Part shown: in pieces, positions 33,549 through 41,182 of the stretch
Layout: each line of letters opens with the position of its first letter
How positions within the stretch are numbered: the stretch's first letter is position 1
Assembly (NCBI GenBank): GCA_025354865.1
Contig: JANXMB010000014.1
Location: 1-64,000, forward strand
Source of the DNA: Acetobacteraceae bacterium
GTDB taxonomy: Bacteria; Pseudomonadota; Alphaproteobacteria; Acetobacterales; Acetobacteraceae
Direction: 5' to 3'
Length of the DNA stretch: 64,000 nt
The notes under the pieces: model-generated
What the model was told of the DNA's origin: nothing
Seen by the model: only the letters and a program-made list of their open reading frames with translations
Databases searched by the model: none
Made by a program: the position numbers and the translations under genes

Positions 33549-34772
33549 ATGCGCTTCGGCCAGCCCCCATTTAGGATGATGAACGAAATGAAACGAACTA
33601 TCGCCAATTTCGTCGTCGGTTTGCCTGGGGTTTCCCGCCTCATTGCGAAAATCGCCCAATTGGAAGGACGTATCGCGGCGCTGGAATATCGCAGTTCCGC
33701 CGGTCCGGCCGAGGCGCATGCCGTTTCGGTTCTGCCGCTGCAGGATTGGTGGACAACCAGTTTCTGGGAACCAACCGTCGCTCTGGCAATTCGCGATTAT
33801 TGCCGGCCGGGCGATGTGGTGTTCGATGTCGGGTGCAATGCTGGCGGGATGGCGTTGATGATGTCGCGTCTGGTCGGGCCGCGCGGCATCGTGGTGGCGT
33901 TCGAAGCCAGTCCGCGCATTATCGATAAGACTCATTTCAATCTGACCAAGGCCGGATGCAATAACGTAACGTTATTTCATAAAGCGGTGTGGAGCAGAAC
34001 AGGCGCTTTGGTGAATATGGCACCCGGCGATCACCTCAACGATCATATCGCCGAGGCTGCAACCGGCATGACGGTGCGAACCGTTGCGCTTGACGATTTG
34101 GCCGCGGCGGGGGATTTCCGTCCGACATTCATCAAGATGGACATCGAAGGCGCGGAATTCGACGCATTGAAAGGGTGCAGTCGCCTGCTGTCCGAGGTCC
34201 GACCTGTCTTGGTGTTGGAACAATCGCCGGACGACATGCGATGCCACGCGTTGCTGCTGGCGGCCGGTTATCGGGCCGTCGATCTGTCGTCCTACAAACA
34301 TATCCGAACAGGAAGCGACTTCGGACGCGGATCCGGTGTGGCGAATGTGCTATTTGTGCCGGAGGAGAAAATAGTGGCCAGCCCCTATTTCCACGAAGGC
34401 GCACCGGTCGAGGTCGCTGTGCTGCCGCCGGGGCGCTTTCGTCGTTCGGATAACGGCGATATTACTTTGTCGGAACCACTGGACGTCCCGGCAGGCCGTT
34501 ATCTCGTGCGCGCCGACTTTACCGCGAGTGGGACGGATAACGCGATCTATGCCGGTCTGGAAGCCGATGGCGAGGTCATTTTCCGCTACCATACCCACAC
34601 GCGGTTCATGGCGGACAGCTATACGGATTGGGTCGTGCAGTTGGATCGCCCGGCCAAATTGGCACCCTATATTCGTTTCCTGCAAGGTAGCGATCCAACC
34701 TTGCGCTGGAATGGCGCGACCGTGCTGCGTCTGCCCGGGTTTGACGATTGGGCCGCACCCGTAATGGAATAG
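33549..34772 (+). CDS. FkbM family methyltransferase with C-terminal extension
   Basis: A 407-aa protein with a SAM-binding motif (VVFDVGCNAGGMA) and the FkbM hallmark FIKMDIEGAE. FkbM enzymes O-methylate sugars or polyketides, here probably the glycan made by this cluster. A further 150 residues after LFVPEEK form a beta-rich domain of unknown type. Starts at 33549, 33576, 33579 and 33588 are all possible. The first is chosen for its GGA about 6 nt upstream, but 33588 (MKRTIANF) is a fair alternative. The reading frame also continues further upstream inside the GT gene, which is a shadow. Confidence 0.85.
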   Translation: MRFGQPPFRMMNEMKRTIANFVVGLPGVSRLIAKIAQLEGRIAALEYRSSAGPAEAHAVSVLPLQDWWTTSFWEPTVALAIRDYCRPGDVVFDVGCNAGGMALMMSRLVGPRGIVVAFEASPRIIDKTHFNLTKAGCNNVTLFHKAVWSRTGALVNMAPGDHLNDHIAEAATGMTVRTVALDDLAAAGDFRPTFIKMDIEGAEFDALKGCSRLLSEVRPVLVLEQSPDDMRCHALLLAAGYRAVDLSSYKHIRTGSDFGRGSGVANVLFVPEEKIVASPYFHEGAPVEVAVLPPGRFRRSDNGDITLSEPLDVPAGRYLVRADFTASGTDNAIYAGLEADGEVIFRYHTHTRFMADSYTDWVVQLDRPAKLAPYIRFLQGSDPTLRWNGATVLRLPGFDDWAAPVME

Positions 34773-34811
34773 CGACCTGTCCCCGCGCGCTGTCGATGCG
34801 GGGCAGCCTAT

Positions 34812-34825
34812 TTGATCTGGATCAA
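34812..34825. promoter_or_regulatory. FNR/FixK/Anr-type operator, perfect consensus
   Basis: TTGATCTGGATCAA matches the TTGAT-N4-ATCAA consensus exactly and is a perfect dyad in its arms. It lies 40 bases after the FkbM stop and 61 bases before the first of three small ORFs, a sensible promoter distance. It predicts low-oxygen (or redox/NO) control of the following transcript. Confidence 0.7.
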
Positions 34826-34885
34826 GAACAGCCCGATCCCCCACCGGACAGCGTGCGCATAGTACGTAGAAAAGGGGAACGATCC

Positions 34886-35008
34886 ATGGTGCTGTTTCAT
34901 GGACCGGCGACGGTCGACCGGATCTTGCCATTGGCAGAACGATCCGCACGTGATGCGCAATTGCAGTTCCTCGATCGAGGAATTCCGGCACAATCGGACA
35001 TCCCGTAA
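34886..35008 (+). CDS. Small ORF 1 of FNR-box unit (hypothetical, 40 aa)
   Basis: A 40-codon ORF starting MVLFHGPATVDRIL, preceded by AAAAGGGGAAC about 6 nt before the ATG. I recognise no domain. It is mainly polar with a short hydrophobic N-terminus. Its stop codon forms part of the Shine-Dalgarno of the next small ORF. Support is positional (FNR box, ribosome-binding site, coupling) rather than by homology. Confidence 0.4.
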   Translation: MVLFHGPATVDRILPLAERSARDAQLQFLDRGIPAQSDIP

Positions 35009-35018
35009 GGACGACATC

Positions 35019-35120
35019 GTGCGCGGTTATGCCACGCACCAAGCCCGCTACGTCAAGCGTGCCCAAACGCACGATTGTTTCAATATATACGTCGATCATT
35101 TCAAGCCGGAGGTCCGCTGA
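35019..35120 (+). CDS. Small ORF 2 of FNR-box unit (hypothetical, 33 aa)
   Basis: A GTG start 7 nt after AAGGA, giving a 33-aa peptide rich in His, Tyr and basic residues with one Cys (TYR-rich VRGYATHQARYVKR, then HDCFNIYVDHF). Its stop TGA overlaps the ATG of the next gene (TGATG). A longer version from an ATG at 34899 is open but has no ribosome-binding site. No family is recognised. Confidence 0.4.
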   Translation: MRGYATHQARYVKRAQTHDCFNIYVDHFKPEVR

Positions 35121-35485
35121 TGCCCACGCTCGACGAACTCTGGCGGGTTAGAAATGCCGCTGCGCTGACGGTTGGGCTGACCGAAGACCAGATGCGGCGT
35201 GCCGTGCAGATGGCCTCGGTCGAGGATATCGTGGCGCTGATCGAAACATTCTCGCCGGCTCGGTCGTCCGGTACCGAGTGGACCCGGACATTTGAGCCGC
35301 TTGTGGAACGGCTCTGGAGTTGGTGCGATTCTGCCACGATGTCCGCGCTGGCCGATGTATTCCAGGCCCGCGGGATGGCTTGGAGGAGCGTTGCGCATGC
35401 GCTTTCCTCCGAAAATGGCAGCACGGCGCGTGCCGACATCCGCCACCCCGCCGGGGCGCGGTTGCCTGCGTTTACGCTGGTTTAA
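35120..35485 (+). CDS. Hypothetical protein (121 aa), third gene of FNR-box unit
   Basis: A 121-aa helical protein without signal peptide or membrane segment. GGAGG at 35108-35112 lies 7 nt before the ATG at 35120, which overlaps the stop of small ORF 2. Trp residues (LDELWRV, EWTRTF, RLWSWCD) and a TEDQMRRAVQMASVEDIVALIE helix are its visible features. I do not recognise a family. Its stop overlaps by 4 nt the stop of the convergent GMC oxidoreductase gene. Confidence 0.7.
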   Translation: MPTLDELWRVRNAAALTVGLTEDQMRRAVQMASVEDIVALIETFSPARSSGTEWTRTFEPLVERLWSWCDSATMSALADVFQARGMAWRSVAHALSSENGSTARADIRHPAGARLPAFTLV

Positions 35486-37083
35486 GCGGCCGCTTCCAGG
35501 ATCATTCGGGACGCCTTTTCGCCGATCATGATCGACGGCGCATTGGTGTTTCCGGATGTGAGCGTCGGCATGATGGACGCGTCGGCGACGCGCAGACCCT
35601 CCATCCCATGCACGCAAAGACGGTCGTCGACCACGGCCATCGGGTCGTGTCCCATTTTGCACGTACCGACCGGGTGGTAAGTCGTTTCGGCATTTGCCTT
35701 AACCCAATCCAACAATTCCCCGTCGGAATCGATGTTGACGCCCGGTGCGATTTCGTCGATTGCCACGCCCTTCATGGCCGGCGCGGTCATCACCCGGCGA
35801 GCGATGCGCATCGCCTCCAGCGTCACATCGCGGTCCAGTTGCGCGGTCATGAAATTGAAATTCACCGCCGGCGCCTTGTTCGGCGATTTCGACACGATAT
35901 GGATATGGCCAGTGCTTTCCGAACGCAGAATGTTAACGATCCCGGTCGTTCCCGAGCCCTTGGCAAGTTTGAAATTCGGGGTGGACAGAAACGGAATCCA
36001 GGAAATCGCCGCATCCGGCGCGTCCAGCCCCGGTCGCGTGCGCACATAGGCTCGGATGGGCGATGCAGGCAGGCCCAGCAAGCCCTTGCGCGTCGTGGCA
36101 TAGCGTAGCGCCTGCCAAACCAGACCCAGGCCACGGGCTTTGTCGTTGTACGTGAGACCCAGCGCAGGATCGATCGACCATTTCATGCGTGGGGAGTAAT
36201 GATCGCGTAGATTCTCGCCCACGCCCTTCAGCGCATGTTTGACCTCGATCCCCAGGGCTTGCAAACGCTCGGCCTGACCGATGCCGGATAATTCGAGCAA
36301 TTGCGGTGAATTGATCGAACCCGCGCTCACCACCACTTCCCGTCCCGCTCGGGCTTCCCGCGTTTGTCCGTTGACGGTGTAACGAACGCCGACGCATTTC
36401 TTGCCCTCGATCAGCAGACATTCCGTCAACGCATTGGCCTGGATTGTCAGATTGGATCGGCTTCGTGCCGGATCGAGGTAGCAATAGGCAGTGCTCATGC
36501 GGCGCCCGTTGCGAATGGTCGTTTGGGTCATGCCGATGCCGTCCTGGGACGCACCGTTGTAGTCCTTGGTGTAACCGATGCCGACCTGTCCGGCAGCCTG
36601 GATCAGCTTTTCGTAGAACGGTCCGGTTTCGATATTTTCGGTGACTTTCAGTTGACCGCCCTTACCGCGATATTCCGGATCGCCGTCGCCTTGGTAATCT
36701 TCCATATCGCGGAAGATGGGCAGAACCTCGCGGTAGCTCCAACCGCGATTCCCAAGCTGAGCCCACTGGTCGTAATCCTGCGATTGGCCGCGCACGAATA
36801 CCATGCCGTTGATCGACGACGATCCGCCCAGCAACTTGCCCCGAGGGATGGGAATGCGGCGTCCGCCTGTGCCGGCGTCCGGTTCGGACGAATACAGCCA
36901 GTTGGCAGCGGGGTTTTCGATCAATTTAGCGAAGCCTATTGGAATGGGCGACCACGGATGGCTTTCGCGACCGGCTTCCAACACCAGGACTTTATGTTTG
37001 CCGCTCGCACTCAGGCGATTGGCCAGAACGGAACCGGCGGAGCCGGCGCCGACGACGATGTAATCGTACGTTTCCATGGGCAT
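35482..37083 (-). CDS. GMC family FAD-dependent oxidoreductase (choline/alcohol dehydrogenase-like)
   Basis: A 533-aa flavoprotein oxidising primary alcohols or choline-like substrates. YDYIVVGAGSAGSVLANRL at the N-terminus is the FAD-binding Rossmann motif, GKLLGGSSSINGM is GMC signature 1, and GSINSPQLLELSGIG is signature 2. The catalytic His is in TYHPVGTCKMG and the partner Asn in SGNTNAPS near the C-terminus. The ATG at 37083 gives MPMETYD; a start two codons later is equally good. It is the last gene of a minus-strand operon behind a 48-aa ORF and a CMD-family gene. Confidence 0.92.
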   Translation of the reverse strand: MPMETYDYIVVGAGSAGSVLANRLSASGKHKVLVLEAGRESHPWSPIPIGFAKLIENPAANWLYSSEPDAGTGGRRIPIPRGKLLGGSSSINGMVFVRGQSQDYDQWAQLGNRGWSYREVLPIFRDMEDYQGDGDPEYRGKGGQLKVTENIETGPFYEKLIQAAGQVGIGYTKDYNGASQDGIGMTQTTIRNGRRMSTAYCYLDPARSRSNLTIQANALTECLLIEGKKCVGVRYTVNGQTREARAGREVVVSAGSINSPQLLELSGIGQAERLQALGIEVKHALKGVGENLRDHYSPRMKWSIDPALGLTYNDKARGLGLVWQALRYATTRKGLLGLPASPIRAYVRTRPGLDAPDAAISWIPFLSTPNFKLAKGSGTTGIVNILRSESTGHIHIVSKSPNKAPAVNFNFMTAQLDRDVTLEAMRIARRVMTAPAMKGVAIDEIAPGVNIDSDGELLDWVKANAETTYHPVGTCKMGHDPMAVVDDRLCVHGMEGLRVADASIMPTLTSGNTNAPSIMIGEKASRMILEAAA

Positions 37084-37088
37084 ATCTT

Positions 37089-37235
37089 TCAGGTCTTCAG
37101 CGTATTTTTGGTGATTTTGATTCCGTGCGCCTTGAGCCATTTCTTATGCTCGTCCTGCGCTTTAGTCAGTGCGGCGGTCTTCGGCAGCGTCACATCCTTG
37201 GGTTTCGGCAAGGACATTTTGATCGTGCGGGACAT
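37089..37235 (-). CDS. Small basic hypothetical protein (48 aa)
   Basis: A 48-aa ORF with the strong ribosome-binding site AGGAG 5 nt before the ATG. It lies between the CMD-family gene (8-nt gap) and the GMC gene (5-nt gap), with no room for another gene. It is very Lys-rich (SLPKPKDVTLPKTAALTKAQ, then HKKWLKAHGIKITKN). It has no Cys, signal or membrane segment. It is probably an accessory or stabilising peptide for an operon partner, but the function is unknown. Confidence 0.65.
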   Translation of the reverse strand: MSRTIKMSLPKPKDVTLPKTAALTKAQDEHKKWLKAHGIKITKNTLKT

Positions 37236-37243
37236 GCCTGCTC

Positions 37244-37816
37244 CTATCCGTTGGCGTTGGGGGACGCTAACCCGTCCGGCGGCCACACGGCTAGCTCCGG
37301 TGCCAGGGGTATCCGCAAATTGCGGAACAGCAGAGAGAACGACATCCAGTTGCCCATGGCGACAACGAATTCGACCTGGTGCGCCGGATCCGGAACGTGT
37401 TCGACGATTTCGGCCCAGACCGCGTCGGAAATCGATTTGCCGGCGAGGCATTCGTCGGTCGCAGCCATGATCGCACGATCGGCGGCGGTCAACCGATCGG
37501 AATTCTGCCAGTCGCGCACGGCCAGGACGTCCTCGGGCGGGATGCCGGCGGTGGTAGCGACGCGCCAATGTTGGGTCCATTCGTAAGCCGAGCCGGTGAC
37601 CCAACCGATGCGCATGATCATCAATTCACGCAGGCGCGTATCGAACTTGTTGCTTTCCAGCAATTGCATCAACTGGGCGAAAGCCACACGCGCGACGCCG
37701 GGATTGTTGGCGACGACACGGAATGCCTCGCTGCCGGTGCGGCGTTCGGGCATGCCCAACGTCTCACCGATTTCGCGCGCGCGCTCGGGGGATACCATGG
37801 GGACGCGTAAAGCCAT
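37244..37816 (-). CDS. Carboxymuconolactone decarboxylase (CMD) family protein
   Basis: A 190-aa helical protein of the CMD/AhpD-like superfamily: RLRELMIMRIGWVTGSAYEWTQHWRVA (starting near residue 60) is the core helix with the conserved Glu, Tyr-Glu and His. The AhpD CxxC redox pair is absent, so it is not a peroxidase partner. Such proteins are common beside aromatic and alcohol oxidation genes and may decarboxylate a lactone or act as an unknown hydrolase. It is the first gene of the operon with the 48-aa ORF and the GMC oxidoreductase. Confidence 0.88.
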   Translation of the reverse strand: MALRVPMVSPERAREIGETLGMPERRTGSEAFRVVANNPGVARVAFAQLMQLLESNKFDTRLRELMIMRIGWVTGSAYEWTQHWRVATTAGIPPEDVLAVRDWQNSDRLTAADRAIMAATDECLAGKSISDAVWAEIVEHVPDPAHQVEFVVAMGNWMSFSLLFRNLRIPLAPELAVWPPDGLASPNANG

Positions 37817-37945
37817 CGTGGTTTCCTTTTGTTATGCGACGACGGATGCTGTGTCGCCGACGCTCGCTTGGTGCGTGTTTGGTTAGGCCCTGGCATGCGT
37901 CGCGTCCAGTGTTGCAGCTTGCAGATGGTGCTATATACCTTGCCC

Positions 37946-39094
37946 ATGCCCGATCTTTTCAGCCCCTTTACCCTCAAAGACGTCACGCTGCGCAACCGTA
38001 TCGCGATGTCGCCGATGACGATGTACCGTTCCGTGGACGGTAAGATGTCGGATTTCCACATCATGCTTATGGGGTCGCGCGCTGCTGGCGGCTTCGGGTT
38101 GGTATTTCCCGAACAGATCGCGATCCTGCCGGAAGGGCGCACGAGCACGGGATGCGCGGGCATTTACGACGATGCGCAGATGGAAGGATTGTCCCGCGTC
38201 GCCGCGATCGTCAAGGACATGGGTGCCGTCCCGGCCATTCAGTTGGGCCACACCGGTCGCAAGGGGAGCGAGAAGAAGCCGTGGCACGGTAAAACGCAAC
38301 TACCGCCGACCGATCCGAACGGGTGGCAGTTGAAGGCGCCATCGCCGATTTCTTATGGCGGGCGCTACACCTATCCGGTGCAGGAACTCACGGTCGCGGA
38401 AATACAGGATATCCATCGCGCCTATGCCCAGGCCGCTCGGCGCGCGTTGGATTGTGGTTTCGAATGGCTCGAAATGCATTTTGCCCATGGCTATCTCGGC
38501 GCCAGTTTCCTCTCCCCGCTCGCAAACCAGCGCACCGACGCTTATGGCGGCAGCCTGGAAAACCGATTGCGTTTCCATCGGGAGGCGCTGGATGCGGTGC
38601 GGGCGGTGTGGCCCGAGCGGCTGCCGTTGACGATGCGATTGGGGTCGGACGATTTCAATGTGGCGGGAACGCAGTTCGATGATTCCGTCTGGGCGATCGG
38701 GGAATTGAAGCAACATGGGCTGGATTTGGCCGACATCAGTTTGGGCCTCAACACCGACGCCATGAAGGACGTTCCATTCCACGAGGTCGGGTTCATGGTC
38801 GGCCGTGCCGCCCGTGTGCGGCGGGAGGTCAAGATCCCCGTCGCCGTAAGCTGGAACCTGGGTATCCCGGCCGAGGCGGACAGAGTCGTCCGCGAGCAGT
38901 TGGTCGATCTGGTGTTCCTTGGTCGTCCGGCGCTTTCGAACCCGCATTGGCCGGTCTGGGCGGCACGGGAACTGGGGCACAACGATCCGTTTTCGCTGAT
39001 TCCCGAAGATTGGCACTGGTGGATTCGCAGTCGCCCGGGGCCGGAGGGTTCGTTGGGCTGGCCGGCACCAGCTTCCCGCGATCCCGTGCGGTAA
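37946..39094 (+). CDS. Old Yellow Enzyme family NADH:flavin oxidoreductase
   Basis: A 382-aa FMN-dependent ene-reductase. It starts LFSPFTLKDVTLRNRIAMSP, the canonical OYE N-terminus. QLGHTGRKG carries the substrate/FMN segment, EMHFAHGYLGASFLSP the conserved HGYL, and NQRTDAYGGSLENRLRF the family signature. The frame is open back to 37829, but the ATG at 37946 gives the right N-terminus. It diverges from the CMD operon, with a 129-bp shared promoter region. The substrate, an alpha,beta-unsaturated carbonyl or dienoyl-CoA, is unknown. Confidence 0.92.
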   Translation: MPDLFSPFTLKDVTLRNRIAMSPMTMYRSVDGKMSDFHIMLMGSRAAGGFGLVFPEQIAILPEGRTSTGCAGIYDDAQMEGLSRVAAIVKDMGAVPAIQLGHTGRKGSEKKPWHGKTQLPPTDPNGWQLKAPSPISYGGRYTYPVQELTVAEIQDIHRAYAQAARRALDCGFEWLEMHFAHGYLGASFLSPLANQRTDAYGGSLENRLRFHREALDAVRAVWPERLPLTMRLGSDDFNVAGTQFDDSVWAIGELKQHGLDLADISLGLNTDAMKDVPFHEVGFMVGRAARVRREVKIPVAVSWNLGIPAEADRVVREQLVDLVFLGRPALSNPHWPVWAARELGHNDPFSLIPEDWHWWIRSRPGPEGSLGWPAPASRDPVR

Positions 39095-39097
39095 CAC

Positions 39098-39121
39098 GCC
39101 GCCTGCGGCAATGCGCAGGCG
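39098..39121. terminator. Hairpin between convergent OYE and GMC genes
   Basis: CCGCCTGCG at 39098-39106 and CGCAGGCGG at 39113-39121 form a 9-bp stem with a 6-nt loop in the 38-bp convergent gap. There is only a weak T-rich tail on the plus side (CGCGTTTGC). It probably ends both transcripts. Confidence 0.6.
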
Positions 39122-39132
39122 GTCGCGTTTGC

Positions 39133-40737
39133 TCAATCGAACAAAGTTGCCAGACGTTGTTTGATTTGGTCCGCCATGTATAGGGCCACGGCCTGGATTG
39201 TCGAAGTCGGGTTCAATCCGCCTCCGGTCACCCAGGTGCTGCCGTCCACGATGAACAGGTTCTTCACATCGTGCGATCGGCCCCAGGCATTGACCACCGA
39301 CCGTGCCGGATCGTTTCCCATCCGGCATGTACCGAGCATATGGCCGGGACTGTTGAGCAGTGTGCGGGAGGTATAGATCCCCTTCGCGCCGGCCGCTTCC
39401 AGAATTTCCGTTGCGCGGGCGATACCGTGTTCCATCATGCGGCGGGTGTTTTCGCCGATTTTGTAGTCCACCTTTGCAGCAGGAATCCCATTGCTGTCCT
39501 TCAGATCGGGATGCAGCGTCACGCGGTTGGTTTCTTCCGGTAGATCGTCGCAGGCGATACCGACTTGTATACGATGATGGATCAATTCCCGAGCGATACG
39601 ATGATGATCGGTACCCCAGGGCAGGGCGCCGACCGACATGGATGTTACGGCCTCGGTCACCACGCCGGTACCGCGTGCGAATTGCATCGTATAACCGCGG
39701 ACGAAATCGCGGTTAGGATCGGTTTCGTAGAACTGTTTACTCCAGAGCGACAGCATCGGCGCGTGATCGCCGTCGTTGCGTTCGGGCACGTAGCCGCGCA
39801 CCTGCGGCCAGGGGTGCAGCATCAGATTTTTGCCGACCAGACCGCTGGAATTCGCCAACCCGTTGGGGTGCCGCGACGATATCGAATTCAGCAGCAGGCG
39901 CGGTGTGCCGATACCGTTGCAGGCGACGATCACGACCTCGGCGGGTTGGAAATGTTCCTCCCCCTGTGCATCGTAATAAACGACACCGGACGCCATACCC
40001 TGTTCATTGGTAACGATCTCACGTACCCGAGCACGGGTGCGCAGTTCGACCCCTGCTCGGAGTGCGAGCGGCCAATAGGTAATATCGGTGCTGGCCTTGG
40101 CACCTTGCGCGCAACCGGGGGTGCAATGACCCAGATTGATGCACTTGGCACGACCTTCGTAATCCTGGGTGGCGATGGTCGAATCGGACGGCCACCAGTG
40201 CCAGCCAAGCTGGTTCATTGTCCGCCCGTAGAGCGTACCGGTTTTACCCAGCGGCAAAGGCGGCATTGGCGGATGGCGCGGAGGAACCCCGGGATCGCCT
40301 TCCAGGCCGGACACGCCCATCATGCGATCGTTCTCTTCGAAGAACTTCTCCAGCGCCCAGTAATCGATCGGCCAATCGTCGGCCACCCCGTCCAACGTTT
40401 TGACCCGGAAATCCGATGGGTGCATCCGCGGCCAATGCGCGGTGTAGAAAACCGTGCCCCCGCCGACGCCGTTGAAATTGGCGATTTTCATGGCCGATTG
40501 CGAGTCGTCGATCGGATAATCGGTTTCGCGCGCCCGTCGGTTCGGCGAAATATCGAAATCGGCCCAACGCCGAGCCTCCCAGTCGCGGCCTGTGCTGGGA
40601 TAGGTGGAGGAATTCTGCCAATCGCCTTGTTCCAGGCAAAGGATGCGCATTTTGGTTTCGGCTAGGCTCCATGCCACGGCCGCGCCGGCTGCGCCCGATC
40701 CGACGATCAGCACATCCACCATGTCGTGGTGCGTCAC
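39133..40737 (-). CDS. GMC family FAD-dependent oxidoreductase, large subunit next to a Gluconate_2-dh3-like protein
   Basis: A 534-aa flavoprotein. VDVLIVGSGAAGAAVAWSLAE is the FAD motif; NFNGVGGGTVFYTAHWPRM, GHCTPGCAQGAKAS and LGTCRMGNDP are typical of the two-subunit sugar/gluconate dehydrogenase branch. VTGGGLNPTSTIQ closes the active site near the C-terminus. The GTG at 40737 lies 2 nt after the stop of the small-subunit gene; an ATG at 40722 is the alternative. There is no signal peptide. The partner gene upstream suggests a membrane-associated or soluble heterodimer passing electrons to a cytochrome not encoded here. Confidence 0.9.
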   Translation of the reverse strand: MTHHDMVDVLIVGSGAAGAAVAWSLAETKMRILCLEQGDWQNSSTYPSTGRDWEARRWADFDISPNRRARETDYPIDDSQSAMKIANFNGVGGGTVFYTAHWPRMHPSDFRVKTLDGVADDWPIDYWALEKFFEENDRMMGVSGLEGDPGVPPRHPPMPPLPLGKTGTLYGRTMNQLGWHWWPSDSTIATQDYEGRAKCINLGHCTPGCAQGAKASTDITYWPLALRAGVELRTRARVREIVTNEQGMASGVVYYDAQGEEHFQPAEVVIVACNGIGTPRLLLNSISSRHPNGLANSSGLVGKNLMLHPWPQVRGYVPERNDGDHAPMLSLWSKQFYETDPNRDFVRGYTMQFARGTGVVTEAVTSMSVGALPWGTDHHRIARELIHHRIQVGIACDDLPEETNRVTLHPDLKDSNGIPAAKVDYKIGENTRRMMEHGIARATEILEAAGAKGIYTSRTLLNSPGHMLGTCRMGNDPARSVVNAWGRSHDVKNLFIVDGSTWVTGGGLNPTSTIQAVALYMADQIKQRLATLFD

Positions 40738-40739
40738 AG

Positions 40740-41168
40740 TTAGGCGTCCCGCCACATCTTCGCCCGTTTGCGCACGGGATCGAGCAGCGACCAATCGCCT
40801 TGTTCCAGCACATGGCCTTTGGGGAAGGGCGGGCGTGCTTCCAAACCCAGGGAGATCACAACCCGATCGTCGCGATAGTAACATTGCAGCACGCAGCGTT
40901 CGAAGGCGGCGACGGCCGGGCCGCCTGCGGATCGGAACGCTTCTGCTTTCGCCATCGCTGCCGCGTCGTCCAAATCGGCGATTCCGGCCAATGCGGCCAG
41001 TGCGTTGTGGATTTCGCCCATGTCGCGGCCAATCGATCGTTCGATATCGGCCACGATCTTGGGATCGTCGGCGCCGGGCACCTTATATTCGGTGCTGGCG
41101 GGAACCATCAGGCCGGCGACCCGGCGGAGGTCGCGGTTCTCGGAGGGGGACAGGCCGGTTGCGGTCAT
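40740..41168 (-). CDS. Gluconate 2-dehydrogenase subunit 3-like protein
   Basis: A 142-aa helical protein; the start ATG follows GAGGAAACC. The N-terminal LSPSENRDLRRVAGLMVPAS and the C-terminal AFERCVLQCYYRDDRVVISLG with PPFPKGH fit the subunit-3 family of FAD-linked sugar/alcohol dehydrogenases. Unlike many family members it has no Tat signal, so the pair may work in the cytoplasm. It is placed immediately before the large subunit. Confidence 0.8.
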   Translation of the reverse strand: MTATGLSPSENRDLRRVAGLMVPASTEYKVPGADDPKIVADIERSIGRDMGEIHNALAALAGIADLDDAAAMAKAEAFRSAGGPAVAAFERCVLQCYYRDDRVVISLGLEARPPFPKGHVLEQGDWSLLDPVRKRAKMWRDA

Positions 41169-41182
41169 GGTTTCCTCGGGCG

